A stretch of DNA of 64,000 bases, taken from contig JASJZC010000006.1 in NCBI GenBank assembly GCA_037178855.1, positions 7,192,001-7,256,000 of the forward strand. The letters are read 5' to 3'. Position 1 is the first letter of the stretch, and each line of letters opens with the position of its first letter. Shown one piece after another: positions 15,262 to 26,863 of this stretch. Origin of the DNA: Oscheius sp. JU75 (Eukaryota > Nematoda > Chromadorea > Rhabditida > Rhabditidae). The translations under genes and the position numbers were made by a program. A model generated the notes under the pieces. It saw only the letters and a list, made by a program, of their open reading frames with translations. It did no database searches and had not been told where the DNA came from.

Positions 15262-16586
15262 TGTGGTAGAAAATATGGAGATAAGTAGGAAAGAACGCTT
15301 GGCTAGGTAGAGTCTGAGCTTTTATAGAGGTGAATTAGGCGAGTAGAGAACACGGGAGGCGTGATCAGCACCACAACAAACTGCAGATGATCGGCGACAC
15401 TGGTGCTGTTCTTTGTGACTCGCGACGCGCAGTGTACGGAAGATCAGTCGAGAACGTAGTCTGATCGTAGTTCAGGTCGACAACAACTAATGTAGTCAGC
15501 GCTGTTGCTGTTCGATTAGACAAAAAGGAAGAGACTAGGCAGAAAGATCTCGACCAGTTTCACGAATATTTCGATACTTCATTTCAATCTGCTACAAAGC
15601 CCTATTTGGAGCTTAAGCGGTTCGAAGATCAAAATTCGGGAAATAGCGAGTGGACTTCGGCAAACAGAAAGATATGAAGTCATCCAGAGATGGGGGTCTC
15701 ATAGGAGTAGTTCAAGGTTTCGTTCGGTTTCTGCTTTAACATATGAGCCATCGGACCTTCCGACAAAATCTGGACATTATTTTAAATTCATTTTTTATTT
15801 TGAATTCAGAAAATGGTCTGATTCAAACGCGTCGTTCGAAGTTAGACGCAGAACACAATTATCATCCTCTCCCTGCTTACTTTTCCCACGTGAACGACCG
15901 AGACTTCTTTGTTTACCTTCGGTCAGCACGGTTGAAACCTTTTCTCCTTTCTCAGTTTAACGAATCCCAGACCACCTTGATTATTTCTCTGAATGAGTGT
16001 TTGAAGGCTACAACCTATAGGCCAACGCTTATTCACCGTGCTGGGTAATTGATGTCGTTCTTGATCAACGCCACTTGTTATCAGTGCTGTTTAAAGATAC
16101 CGACTTACTCTTTCTGAAACAGTGATCTCTGTTGCAGTCTGTACTGTCGATTTCTTGGTCACCGCGACTTTCGAAAGGACCGCTCGCCGTTAAGCGCTGT
16201 ATTGCACGTTGAGAACAAAGATCCACGCGGAAATTTTGAATCTAATATTGTTTTCATATGGGAAAACAGTGTTTGGAGGGAATTCAAATAACTCCCGTTT
16301 CAAACAATATAGCATAACAGTGATCTTTTATTCTTTTGAAGCTGAATAGATGATTTAGTCCGGTTGCGGCGCAGAATGACGTTGGTCTGACCGACCGAAG
16401 TTCACCGCCGGGACTACCCAATCGCACGTTCGATATTCGAAAATGCCGCGTATAAAAGTGAGCTTGTGGAAAGCAAAAGAGCAGGTGTCTCTGCTCCACT
16501 GCAGTGCCTTCCTTATTCTTGTCTTACTTACACGCAAAACCTTTGTCCTAATCAGTTCTTTGGATAGACACACTTCCAGAAATACC
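15262..16586. other. Shared upstream region between divergent methyltransferase genes
   Basis: This 1.3-kb stretch separates the minus-strand copy 2 from the plus-strand copy 3, so it probably holds both promoters. A TATA-like tataaaa-type sequence lies near 16451 (tataaaag), about 135 bp before the copy 3 ATG, and a ttttatag-type reverse match near 15320 lies before copy 2. A short open frame at 15743-16048 (+) resembles nothing known and is not called. Confidence 0.35.
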
Positions 16587-17354
16587 ATGGACACCGTAGC
16601 CAAGAGCTTTGAGAACGATACCGGAAACTCTGTCATCAACTACTGTTGCGGTTTGACTGTCATTCAGCATCCTCTCCAGAAAGAGCTTCAGAAGGAGACC
16701 TTGGAAAATGCCGAGCTGACAATGATGCTAGGAGCTCCGGAGGTTCTCACAATTGGATCTCACTTCCTGAAGTTGATCGGTGGAAAGAAGGTCCTGGATA
16801 TTGGAACTTACACGGGAGCATCAGCCCTCGCCTGGGCTTTGGCCATTCCCGATGACGGAAAAGTCTACACATTCGACATCGACCACAAAAACTTCAAGAA
16901 GCACGGAGTTGCTATTCTGGAGAAGTGTCCGAAGAACAAGGCAAAGATTGAGGCTGTAGAGGGACCTGGCGTCGAGTCACTTGATAAATTGCTAGCTTCG
17001 GGAGCTCAAGGAACCTTCGACTTTGCCTTCATTGATGCCGACAAGCCCAACTACACAAACTACTACAACAAGTGTGTGGAGCTTCTTCGTCCCGGAGGGG
17101 TCATCCTCGTCGACAATGTGAGTGTTCTATGTTTCTTTCGAAAAAAAAAACCATGTTCAGTCACTCTGGATGGGCAAGGTGGTAAAGTATGATGACAGCG
17201 ACTACATGACCAAGGGAATCGACGAGTGCAACAAGGCTGTAAGTGGTAGTCAAGAAGAATAGTTTAAATCCGGGTTGAGATCTTTGCCGACGCTCGCACC
17301 AACTCGTTTCTGATTAATTGCGGAGATGGACTTCATGTCGCCTTCAAGAAGTAA
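16587..17354 (+). CDS. COMT/CCoAMT-like SAM-dependent O-methyltransferase (copy 3)
   Basis: Third intact paralogue, transcribed away from copies 1 and 2. It starts MDTVAKSFENDTGNS; the frame is open upstream to 16443, but the paralogues start at the equivalent of 16587, and upstream residues include a hydrophobic run that would be odd for this family. Motifs: [64 protein letters not shown]. The first four coding blocks, split by introns in copies 1 and 2, are fused here into one long exon (16587-17117), so introns were lost. Two short introns remain near the 3' end. About 225 residues. Confidence 0.92.
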
Positions 17355-17929
17355 ATGTGAATCTGAATAATATTAAGATGAATAAAGGACTTCAACTCAT
17401 TGATTAGACTTATAGAATTTCACTTTTTTTCGGCGGTCCGACTTGTGCTCGCCTACTTCTTCATTTCACATCGTTTGCCGTTATTCGAGCTCGTCTTCTT
17501 CTTGATGCCCCTCTGGAGCAGGCGACGATAGGCTCTCCAAATTAGTCTTTGAATTCATATTGTTGACGTGTATAGGACCGACAAAAAGGAGTTATAAACA
17601 CCGGTGATGAAGAAGACCACCTAGGTAATTGTTTTCACCGGTAGATAGGAAATAGGTAGATTCACTGGTGTAATTGACTACCATGAGTTGTCTTCAAACA
17701 TTTGCCCTCGGTAGAAGGGTCAACAATTGTTCTTGTTCTAGAGCGTCTGACTGTTAAAGTGAGTCATTCGCAAAAATTTCTAAACTTGTCATGGAATTGT
17801 TCTACTATCAATCTGTTGCGCGGTCTTTGTTGGCAATTTGTGCCCTAGAAAGTTGTTATCATCACAACTGATAGTGGATAGATTCTCAGCACTTTTCTTA
17901 CAAAAAAAAAAACGGCCTCCCCATTATTA

Positions 17930-18350
17930 GCAAATGTCCGAAAATACTCGAAAAAATAACGGCTGTCGAAGGTCCTATTCTTGAGTTTCTAGGTTTTAGT
18001 TGATAGTTGAACTAAACATTTTCAGACAAACAAATTGCTGAAGCGCAGAGTGGGACATATGGTTTCGCATTCATTGACGCGGACAGTCTGAACGGCGCGA
18101 TCTACTACGATCGGTGTATCCAGTTGCTCCGCTCGGGAGGAGTCATCATTGTGGACAATGTGAGAATATTGTGAGTTCAGGTACTCCTCAATTCCAGGCC
18201 CTATGGTGCGGACGAAAAGTCAACCATTCTGATGACGATACCAGAACCAAATTGATCGATCAGAGGAACAAGGTGATCTCATCAGATCCTAGAACCAATT
18301 CCTTCTTGGTCAGTCGTGGAGACGGAATGCACGTGGCTTTCAAGAATTGA
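17930..18350 (+). pseudogene. 5'-truncated COMT-like methyltransferase copy
   Basis: Only the 3' half of a methyltransferase is present. It begins at CPKILEKITAVEGPILEFL, passes a 34-nt intron, and continues with the metal-binding block FAFIDAD, RSGGVIIVDN and a normal C-terminus ending GDGMHVAFKN. The SAM-binding N-terminal half (MLGAPEV and DIGTYTGAS blocks) is not found in the 570 bp back to copy 3. The remaining frame has no stop, and the introns look spliceable, so the truncation may be recent or a distant 5' exon could exist. The family R-P-G-G has become R-S-G-G. Confidence 0.75.
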
Positions 18351-18511
18351 ACTCGCTCATGCTGGAACGCGTGTAGGAATGAACATGATTTCGTAAAATT
18401 CTACCACAAAACTCTCAGACCAGTCAAAACCAAAGAAAAATAGAAAGAGTAAGTTATTATTTACTATTAGTATCGCTGTTTAAAAAACGTATACATTGGT
18501 ATAAAAAAAGT

Positions 18512-20355
18512 TCAGAATAGATTTTGAAACTGTTCACGGAGGACTTTCTTCTGAACTTTGGCCATCGAGTTGCGTGGCAACTCCTCCATGAAGATTATCT
18601 CCTTCGGAACCTGAATTCCATCATTTTTAGTAATAAAAACTATTAAACGGACCTTATATCCCGCCAACTTCTCCTTCATAATTTCGATAAGGTGCTTCTT
18701 CATTGACTCCTTCTCTTCAGAACTATTTGGCATCGTTGTAGGTGCAATCACCGCCACCACGGCTTCTCCCAGGTCCTTATGAGGGCATCCAATGATAGCA
18801 GACTCAACTATACCGTCCAATTTGTCCAAAATGTCCTCGATTTCCTTTGGGTAAATGTTCAAGCCGCCACTGATTACGAGATCCTTGCTACGGCCGAGAA
18901 TTGTTACATAGGCTAAAATTTGAATTATTCGAAGGAATTCCAAGATCAAAAACCTTTCGCATCGATGTCAGCCACGTCTCCAGTGATGAAAAAGCCGTCT
19001 TCAGTGAATTCCTGCTTTGTTTTTTCCGGATTCCTCCAATAGCCGGCAAAAAGAGCATTCGACTTGATTTCCAGGCCGCCGGTGGAGTTTAGACGAAGCT
19101 GTGAGTGATTATTATTTACAGGCGACAAAAACGGCTTACTTTGGTTCCCTTCAGCGGTTTTCCAACTGTGCCAGCAAGCCGGTCATCTGGTGCATAGGGA
19201 TTCGATGTTATGACTTGAGCTAAAAAAGATGATTGTCGAGAATAGCGAGTAAAAGATACCTTCAGTCATGCCGTATCGCTCGAGAATTGGATGTCCTGTG
19301 ACGTCTTTAAACTGCTCCCAGGTAGCCAAGGAGAGCGGAGCACTACCGCTAACAAAGAGTCGTACATTGTTTGTATGTTCCCGGGCGAACTTCTCGGCAG
19401 AAAGAAGTCGACTATAGAAGGTGGGAACGCCCATCATGACCGTACTCGAGGGAAGCCATTTTATACAGTCATCCACATCGAACTTGTCTCTCCAGAGGAC
19501 CGTCGAATGCGAGAAAAGGGAGCAGTTGAGGGAGATGAACATCCCGTGAACGTGATAGAATGGCAGCATGTGGAGAAGTCTAGACATTCTGATTTGATAA
19601 ATTGAGAGTATTGAAACCTGTCCGAATGAGTGAACCGCCAAAGTTTGATCAAGTCTTCAGCATTTGAGGAGAGCGATCCATGGGTCAGCATGGCTCCTTT
19701 CGGACTGCCGGTGGTTCCAGATGTGTAACAGACACAGGCGACGTCGTGCTCTGACACATTTTCCACCTCCATTTCCGCCTTTTCCTGTCGCGCTGCCTTG
19801 ATTATTGTGTCCATTCGTAGCACATTCGGGATAGATTCTCGCAGAATAGCGTCCGTATTTTCGTCACAGGTTACCATCAATTTGGGTTCGGAGTCCTATA
19901 ATTTGAAAAGTTTTCTGCCAATGAGAGGGAAAACCTTGACATAGTGAGAAATTTCGGAGAACGTGTAAGCGGGATTGGCCGGAATGTAGATGGCTCCGAG
20001 ACGGAGACAGGCAAGATAAAGGGCCACGGCTTCGAGATCTTTGGAGCATCTTGAGAGCACTCTGTCACCTTTCTGAACTTGAAAATGTATGAAAAGTGAG
20101 GAAATACTCACCCCAACTCCAAACTTTCGATTGAGCAGCGATACATATTGACCTATTTTGTTGAGGAAATCGCCGTAAGTGAATGTACGCAAATTCTCTA
20201 CAAAAAGAACCTAAAATCGTGTGATCTTGTGCCGAAAAGTATAACACCTTTCCGGGATTTTTGTGCATACCAGCACGAACTGTGAGGTTTTCTGCCTTGG
20301 AGGCATAACTTCTAATGAAATGTCGACTAAAACCTCTAATATTTCTTTGATACAT
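18512..20355 (-). CDS. ACSF3-like acyl/malonyl-CoA synthetase, mitochondrial
   Basis: ANL-superfamily enzyme that activates a carboxylic acid through an acyl-AMP. The N-terminus (MYQRNIRGFSRHFIRSYASK) is basic and free of acids, like a mitochondrial targeting peptide, which favours ACSF3 (malonyl-CoA synthetase). Core motifs: CYTSGTTGSPKGAMLTHGSL (AMP-binding loop), MLPFYHVHGM, ERYGMTE, GYWRNPEKTKQEF, DGFFITGDVAD, GRSKDLVISGGLNIYPKEIE and a C-terminal PRNSMAKVQKKVL with the catalytic lysine. About 570 residues over some nine exons. The ATG directly follows a tttcag acceptor. It lies 270 bp downstream of the MRPL28 gene on the same strand. ACSF2-type or bacterial MatB-like specificity cannot be excluded. 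Confidence 0.9.
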
Positions 20356-20625
20356 CTGAAATAGGGTATTTTCGAGTGAGGACTAATAGCGACTAGTTAA
20401 TGCGACGAAAGAATAACTTGAAATCAGGAAAAAGATAATTGCATCCCAAAAAAATACACAGCGAATTCTCACGGGGTTACGGTAATAATTTTGATGGGAC
20501 CTAGATTGGGCACGCGTTACAAAAAGAGCCAGACTCAACATTTATAATTGTGAACATGAAAAAGATAACAGACAACAAAGAACACACATACTAGCTATCC
20601 TAATATTTACAGCTCATTGGATAGA

Positions 20626-21776
20626 TTATTTGAACTTTTTGGCTAGCGGATTGATGAATTTTCCGAGCAGTTGCTCTCCGAATTTGCTCTCTTCCGTCTT
20701 CGGACGATATTCGTCCTCGTTTGTGATCAGGTCCAATCCAGAGGCCAGCTTTTGAACAAGTTCACGTTCCATTCTGTATCTCGAATCGATAAAGAGAACC
20801 CTGATAACACGAACCTATATTTGAGAGGTTCCGGAATTCGACTTTCTTCCAAATTTTGCTGTTTTTTGGCGGCTTCATTCAGATCCAGACCGACCCATTC
20901 GGCCTCTTCGAGAGGGACCACGAACTTAGAATATCTGAACAAAAATAGCGGAATTGCAACGCTCAAAAACGAACTTTCTGGCAATGTATTCTCGTCGCTC
21001 CTCGTCCTCGGGGTGGTATTCTTTTCCGGCCAACGACATCAGCATTTCACGCTTCAATCTGGATTTTTAGTTGTACAGAATACAAAAAGTATATTTACTT
21101 GTTGCCCAGCTTCGAGGCGAGATCAATCTCCGGTGTCTCAAGAATATAGTAGTCCAGGCCGTGATGTTGATCGATGAGACGGCAAGCTCGTTCCGTTACG
21201 ACAATTTCCATGTATTTATCGAGAATCTCGGAGTAGAAAATGGCTTTTTTGAGAGCGGGAAAGAAGAGTCGGGGAACCCAGTTCCTGAAAATGAACGTTT
21301 AAAAAACAACACAAAAAATGTACCTGGGAAGAACCTTCTTCTTGGTGTAAGGGCGCGACTCAATCCACCCTTTGACGATTCCTTCGCCTCCCCAAAGACC
21401 CTGGTCCGATTCCGCAGTTCTCATTCCAACAATTGGATTGTTCTCATGCTCAATCTCCACGTTTCGTGTAGGATCCCAGGTGTACCTTGTGGTGGGAGGC
21501 CTAAAGTGGGTCGTACGTGCGTTTTCAAATCGAGCAAGCGCGTTTTGTGGATGGAAAACAGCATGAAAGGGCAACCTACCGATAGTGAACGGGTGTGATA
21601 TCTCTGAGCAGGTCCTCCCAATACCTCCGCTTATAATGTTCCGGCAGTCTATGAACAATCGACTCAGGATTCGCAAAAATCTCCTCGTTACGGCGAATCC
21701 GTTCGGCTTTATCCCAAGTAACCACAGCCCGAGGGCTGGCATTCGTCAAATGTTTCAGATTCTTAGCCAGCGACAT
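20626..21776 (-). CDS. mrpl-28: Mitochondrial ribosomal protein L28
   Basis: Large-subunit mitoribosome protein of the bL28m family. Recognisable blocks, in the order found in animal MRPL28, are RLPEHYKRRYWEDL, ITPVHYR, DQGLWGGEGIVKGWIE, IFYSEILDKYMEIVVTERA, GLDYYILETPEIDLASKLG, LKREMLMSLA and PLEEAEWVGLDLNEAAKKQ. It ends NPLAKKFK. The start at 21776 (MSLAKNLKHL) is the first ATG in this frame. A nine-codon upstream ORF lies in the presumed 5' leader (about 21794-21823), just after a ctttcag acceptor. Six exons with small introns. It lies between the OST subunit gene and the ACSF3-like gene on the same strand. Confidence 0.92.
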
Positions 21777-22102
21777 TTCTGGGGCGGCTAGTTGGGATTT
21801 CACACAAAATTCCAAGTATATTTGGACATTTACCTGAAAGGAAAGAAAGGAGCAAGAGAATAAATAAATTTATTACTAGAAACACGAGCGAAACGAGAAC
21901 ACAACAAAATAACATCCTCACGAACACTCAATAATACACGAGGAGTAGACCCAGAAAACGCGAAGAAGGGATCAAATTTTAAGAGCATATGATGAATAAG
22001 TTAAGAGACGCAGCCCGAAAGGAAATAAATAAATACATTCACTAGATTTGATGAGATGGTTGGGCTGGACGGGGAACAGTAGTAGGATGTAACCGCCCTG
22101 CT

Positions 22103-23283
22103 CTACTCGGTTTTTGTTCTGCAAATGTGAGCTATAGTTTGGAAAGATAGGGAAGACTCACTTTCTCTTGTCGGACAGTGATCGCAAGACACGGTTGCCG
22201 GAAAGGAAGGCGATGGCTCCGACAATGGCCAAATACTTGAGCGTCTCGAACATGTTGAGTTGAAGCCAGAAGATGATGTACAGTCCGAAGACGGCTGAAT
22301 TTTGAACATATCATAAAAACAAGAAATGAACAAACCTGTGAGACTGATGTGAAAGATGGGGACCCAAATGGAGGCGGGCATGTTGCCGAAGTTGATGCCG
22401 ATTCCCAGCCAGGCGAAAACGAGAACTCCGAGTGGGGCGAGGCAAATGATGGCGAAAAGAGTGGAAATACCCACTCCAGGACGTTTCTCGGGCTCACGGA
22501 ACTGGTGTTCAATTTCCTTCAGGGGCTCGTAGAAGACCTGCTGGCTCTTGGGAACGACGGGAGCAGCTACCGTGGGGATCGTCAGTTTAATATCGGCCTG
22601 CAACCAGGATTGAAAATGTGACTAGAATTATCTCTTTGGCGTTGAAAATAAAAATTCTGTTAGTATTTGAACAGGATGTTTTGAGTTTAGGAAACAACTT
22701 ACAAAGACGAAGTTGAACGGATTCTTCATGAGAGCATCACCAGCAACGAATCGGACAGAGTACTTGCCAGATAGTCCGTCGAAATCCTTGTAAGCTTTCG
22801 AGAGAACCTGAACTTCGGTTGGTCGAACCAGAAAAATAGAAGAAACTTACAATGTCCAGCTTGTATTCTCCGTTGCTGACATAGTCGAAGATGAACGTGC
22901 TTTCATGACCGGACTCGTGCGTGAAAATGGCAAAAACTTGGTGAGCTCTGAAAAATTTGTCGGTGCCCTTGTTTTTCAGCGTGGCTGTGGCGTAGATTTT
23001 CTTGGTCTGATCAGCCTCCAGCACTTTTCCGAGCTTGGAGAATGTTGCGACGCTGAAAAATGTGGGCAATGGAACATATGCAAAGAAAAACTGACGATTC
23101 GAGGTTAGCTTCGGTCGGAGTGTCTTCCTTTTCAAGAATTCCAATTTTGAGATTCTCTAAGGCAACTTCTGTGATGACGGGTTTCGCAGGAACCTTCTCG
23201 GCTTGCTTCTTCTGTTCAGCCTTGGGGTCGGCAGCCGACGCCAGCACAAGAACTGCTGACAGTAGTACGATTACAGGCTTCAT
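22103..23283 (-). CDS. Short ribophorin II / Swp1-like OST subunit
   Basis: Subunit of the ER oligosaccharyltransferase, which N-glycosylates nascent proteins. A signal peptide (MKPVIVLLSAVLVLASAA) leads into a luminal domain. After it come QFREPEKRPGVG, three C-terminal membrane helices and WLQLNMFETLKYLAIVGAIA, all diagnostic of the ribophorin II C-terminus. The protein ends KTKTE, a K-x-K-x-x ER-retrieval signal on the cytosolic side. It is about 300 residues, like yeast Swp1, whereas vertebrate ribophorin II is about 630; the large N-terminal luminal part is absent. The ATG lies 5 nt after a tttttcag acceptor. Six exons. Identity is firm; whether the short form is normal in this lineage is not known to me. 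Confidence 0.9.
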
Positions 23284-25173
23284 TTTACCTGAAAAACAAG
23301 AATCTATTTCGTAAGTAGATTGAGAGGATTTTCGAGAAATGTTGATGATAAAACTGCAAAAAGCACGGTGGAAACAAACAAAAATCATACTAGTACTCAA
23401 ACAAATTTCATACGTGTCGGAGATAACCTTCAAGCGTGACAAGACCCAGGATTTGCGCCCTTTAATACCCAGCAAAATGTAAAGTGGGCTCATGAAGAAA
23501 CCATGAAAAAAATACTTATTTTTTCGTTGAGAGAAGAATTTTAGTAGGCGCGCAAAAAGATGAGTTACAGTTATAAGAAAAGGCAATTTGAATGGGAAGA
23601 AATCCAGTTAACTAGCTAACTGAATTTCGACGAGTTCGGAGAACAGAAAGATCTACGAGTCGGTTGTCCAGATCCCGAAGATTGTCTACAAGGATCCAGT
23701 GTATACCTACGGCTACGGCTACTATGGTGCCGAGCTCCAGGTAGACTCATAAAACTCGTTGTTGTCCGAACTGTCGAAAAGGTCTCAGAAAACGCAGGGT
23801 CACCGTCGATTTGCACTCGGACAAGAAGGATGACATACTCCAAGATGATTCTTCGCAGACTCGAAAAATTGCGGTCATTCCAGTGGAGTCGGATGCACAC
23901 ACGACGCCGAATATTATCAATTAGATCTTCGAGAAGATGGACCTCCTCCTGTGCGCGTCGAGATTGAAGGTCTACGAGACGGTCTGCCCAAGACCATTCA
24001 CACGATTCCCGTCGATCTCTATAGCAACGTCTTTACGAAGCCACCATCTTCAAGGAGAAAAATATAAATTTCCAATGTCTTTCTATTTTTATGCCGGTAT
24101 TTTAGACTCACTCGTTCTAGGTGCCTTCTACGTGAATAGCAAAGGTTGTCCTCATGTCCATACCCATGTCAATGACCTTCTCAAGGAAAGCTGATAGCCT
24201 GATCACTGGGGCCAAGTCTCCTAACAAGAAGTACCAGGAACTGTTCAACAGGGTTCCAGAGATGATTATTCTCGTCAAGGAAAAGCCTCAATGTTGCCTT
24301 CTGAAACTTTCGAAGATTCTCTCTGTCGGCCCCTTGACGAAGGCAGATGTCATGAGAGTACTCAAGCTGTGGGCCCTTCAGACGGAGGAGGAGCTCAGTG
24401 TCATTGGAAACGTCGAACACGTGTACTTTGTAAGTTGGATCATCATTGATGTCTCTCGATCGATCCAGCTTATTCTCAGTGGAAAGCCCGCAGTCCAACA
24501 CGAGACAAGTTAGTTAAAAACTCTTATTTGCACAAAAACAAAGAGACACAGAAATATCGAATTGATTGTTTCGTTTCCAGATTTATACAATGAGAAATGG
24601 GTCCTTCAACGTGGCGCGATGAAGCTCGAGATCACCTACATCACTGTCGACGACGGAACGGGCATTCTGGACGTGACGCCGGAGACTCAGGAGAGGCTCA
24701 TCTCTGGGATCTACAAACCGAGGTACATCCTCCTGGTGCCCGATATCTTTAGAGGTATTCTCAACTATTGTAGCCCAAATACTCTTCGCAATCTGGCCTT
24801 GGTCTCGAGAAAAATTCATAAGAGAGTCGCTGGAGAGAAGAAGAGTCTTCATCATGCGATTGACTACATCTAAAGCCGAACTTTGGGACTTTCATTTTCT
24901 GCCTTCCTTCATGTCTCTTTGTCCTCTCACTGCTTTTTTGTAAGCGCATAACTTTCCAGCTGGAATTATACTCTTGACCAGACACAAGCACAACGGATTT
25001 CCTGAACTATATGACCTAGAATGGATTCAAGCTGCCCACCGTCAAAATCGAATACGGGTTCTGGTTTGATTTCGGAAATGCTTTGGTAGGTTGCACGAAG
25101 CTTTTGGACGGGATCGAGAAGAACCAGACGATGCTGAATAGTCTGGCCGACGAGTCATATATCAGGTTGAAAC

Positions 25174-25830
25174 ATAATTGTTGCCCTTTCGACCCATAAA
25201 TTTTAACCCAAATGAGCGGGAGAGCTGTTACAAAAAAAAAGAACGGGAAAAATAGCTCTATTCAGCCATGCATACAAAGGTCATAAGTCAAAAAATTGAG
25301 CACCAGGCAAATAGGTGAAATTTAAAACGCAAACACGCTGTCCAACTCTTGAGAAGCGCAAATCCCGGCCGATTTCTGAAAACTGTAAGCGCAATATTGT
25401 AGCCCTTGATAAGCTGTATTCTCAGCCAAGTCCCGATTTCCCAGCATTTTTTAATCGCTGAGATATGAGCTCTTAAAAAAGATTTTTGCCAGCATCCGGC
25501 ACCCTTGGTTTGGGCTACAAAGCCGTGCAAAGAACAAAAAAGTCATAGTGAAAAATTTTCAAGAAACGCTTCTGAACTTTGCGTGGCTTAGGCGCGATCG
25601 ACCCATGAGAGGGGGGGGGTATCATGGGTCAAAAACAAACTTTCTCGATTATGTATTTACTCTCTGCTCTTATTAGACACTTCTAAGGCGTTTTCTCTCG
25701 ATTTCAGCTCTAAATTTGGAAATTACATCTCAAAACAACCAGCCGATGAAATAATACGAAGGTTACAGATGGCAACAGAAGCTAATTCAATGGGTCAGAA
25801 GTTATGGGCCGAAAGGGCAACAATTATCTG
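25174..25830. mobile_element. Terminal-inverted-repeat element (non-autonomous, TA target site)
   Basis: The left end (ATTGTTGCCCTTTCGACCCA from about 25177) is matched in inverted orientation by the right end (TGGGTCAGAAG to GGGCAACAAT at about 25791-25827). The inverted match extends about 35 bp with few differences. TA flanks both sides, as expected for Tc1/mariner-type insertion. The 600-bp interior has no transposase frame and includes a G9 run at about 25611. It lies between exon-like pieces of the F-box-like region. Confidence 0.7.
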
Positions 25831-25972
25831 GTAGTAGCTGGGTCTGAGCTGAAAACTGGATGCCCCAAGGTGCTGCGTTTTTTCCAATTCTTGCGACCTA
25901 CCGAGATACCTATCGAAGAGTGTGGTAACAGCTCAATCGATAAAATCTTCCATCCACTGCTGGAAAACATTA

Positions 25973-26413
25973 GGTAGTAGTTAAACAGGCGCCCCGGTTC
26001 GATTTTACGCGAAATTGCGTACGACGTACGCAAAACTACGGCGCGAATTAACTTTTTTTTTTCGTTTTTTGTCGTTTTACCCATTTCACGACTTTTTTCT
26101 TACATTTTCTGTCTGTTTATAGTGCTGTTCGACTTCTTTCAACGTACCGCACCTTGGAATCAACAAAAAGCTATCATTTGATGAAAATATCTATTGCCTA
26201 AAAAAAGGGAAATTTCTAATAAAACTTCGGTGCGGTACGTTGAAAGAAGTCGAACAGCACTATAAACAGACAGAAAATGTAAGAAAAAAGTCGAGAAATG
26301 AGTAAAACGACAAAAAACGAAAAAAAAAGTAAATTCGCGCCAAGCCGTAGTTTTGCGTACGTCGTACGCAATTTCGCGTAAAATCGAACCGGGGCGCCTG
26401 TTTAACTACTACC
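25973..26413. mobile_element. 441-bp foldback element with 8-bp target duplication
   Basis: Two near-identical inverted arms, 25973-26153 and 26229-26413 (181 and 185 bp), flank a 75-bp AT-rich loop. Both ends carry GGTAGTAGTTAAACAGGCG or its complement. The element is flanked by the direct repeat AAACATTA at 25965-25972 and 26414-26421. An 8-bp duplication is typical of hAT elements, although the end sequence is not a standard hAT terminus. There is no coding capacity. A palindrome, GCGTACGTCGTACGC-like, lies inside each arm. The arms differ only at scattered sites, so the insertion is probably recent. Confidence 0.88.
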
Positions 26414-26863
26414 AAACATTACCATGGTTCGGTTCTCCGGACGCTTTCCGGTTCGCTTGATCCTGAGACAGCCGAGAGCCAAGATGGATTTGGAGAAGAC
26501 GAAACAGGTCAAGAACATTCTGAGGCTGTAAGAGAATATGCAGAGCAGTGAAATCGGATTACGTCAGCACGAGTACATAGTCAGCAGCATCGGCAGTTTC
26601 TACCGCCAGGATCCGGTCACTCAACTCATCTTCAGTCGCGCTGCCGGCAGCGACTTCGTCACTGGTTAGTTCTTCTTTCTTGTATACAAGAGACAAAACG
26701 ACAATGTGACAGTGAAACAGAGACATAGCCCAATTTCGCAATTTAGACAGAACTGTTTCGAGTTGGACTGTCACCTCGGGATCGCGCTAGCTCCGCGTCG
26801 CTCATTGGTGACGAGTACGACTCCCAGAAGATTCATCGCGTCTTTGCCGTGGAGGTCATCATC

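Larger units (their letters stand above)
23630..26863 (+). pseudogene. F-box-like gene region, decayed or fast evolving, with two TIR insertions
   Basis: Coding-like segments on the + strand do not join into one clean gene. From 24583 an open frame begins LYNEKWVLQRGAMKLEI and reaches an F-box-like block, VPDIFRGILNYCSPNTLRNL followed by ALVSRKIHKRV, before a stop at 24873. Further pieces appear at about 25010-25165 (GFKLPTVKIEYGFWFDFGNA), 25850-25964 (RFFQFLRPTEIPIEECG), 26424-26532 and 26770-26863 (GDEYDSQKIHRVFAVEVII then stop). The terminal-inverted-repeat elements at 25174-25830 and 25973-26413 separate these pieces. Segments from 23630 to 24440 are also coding-like but shift frame. This could be a dead F-box gene, or a live one with elements in introns. 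Function is not assigned. Confidence 0.35.

Noticed and set aside
16443-16586. N-terminal extension of methyltransferase copy 3 with a hydrophobic run
   Set aside because: The two paralogues start at the equivalent of 16587 and lack it; it is more likely 5' UTR read in frame by chance.
25973-26413. Reading the foldback as a structured RNA gene or origin of replication
   Set aside because: Target-site duplications on both sides show it is an inserted element.
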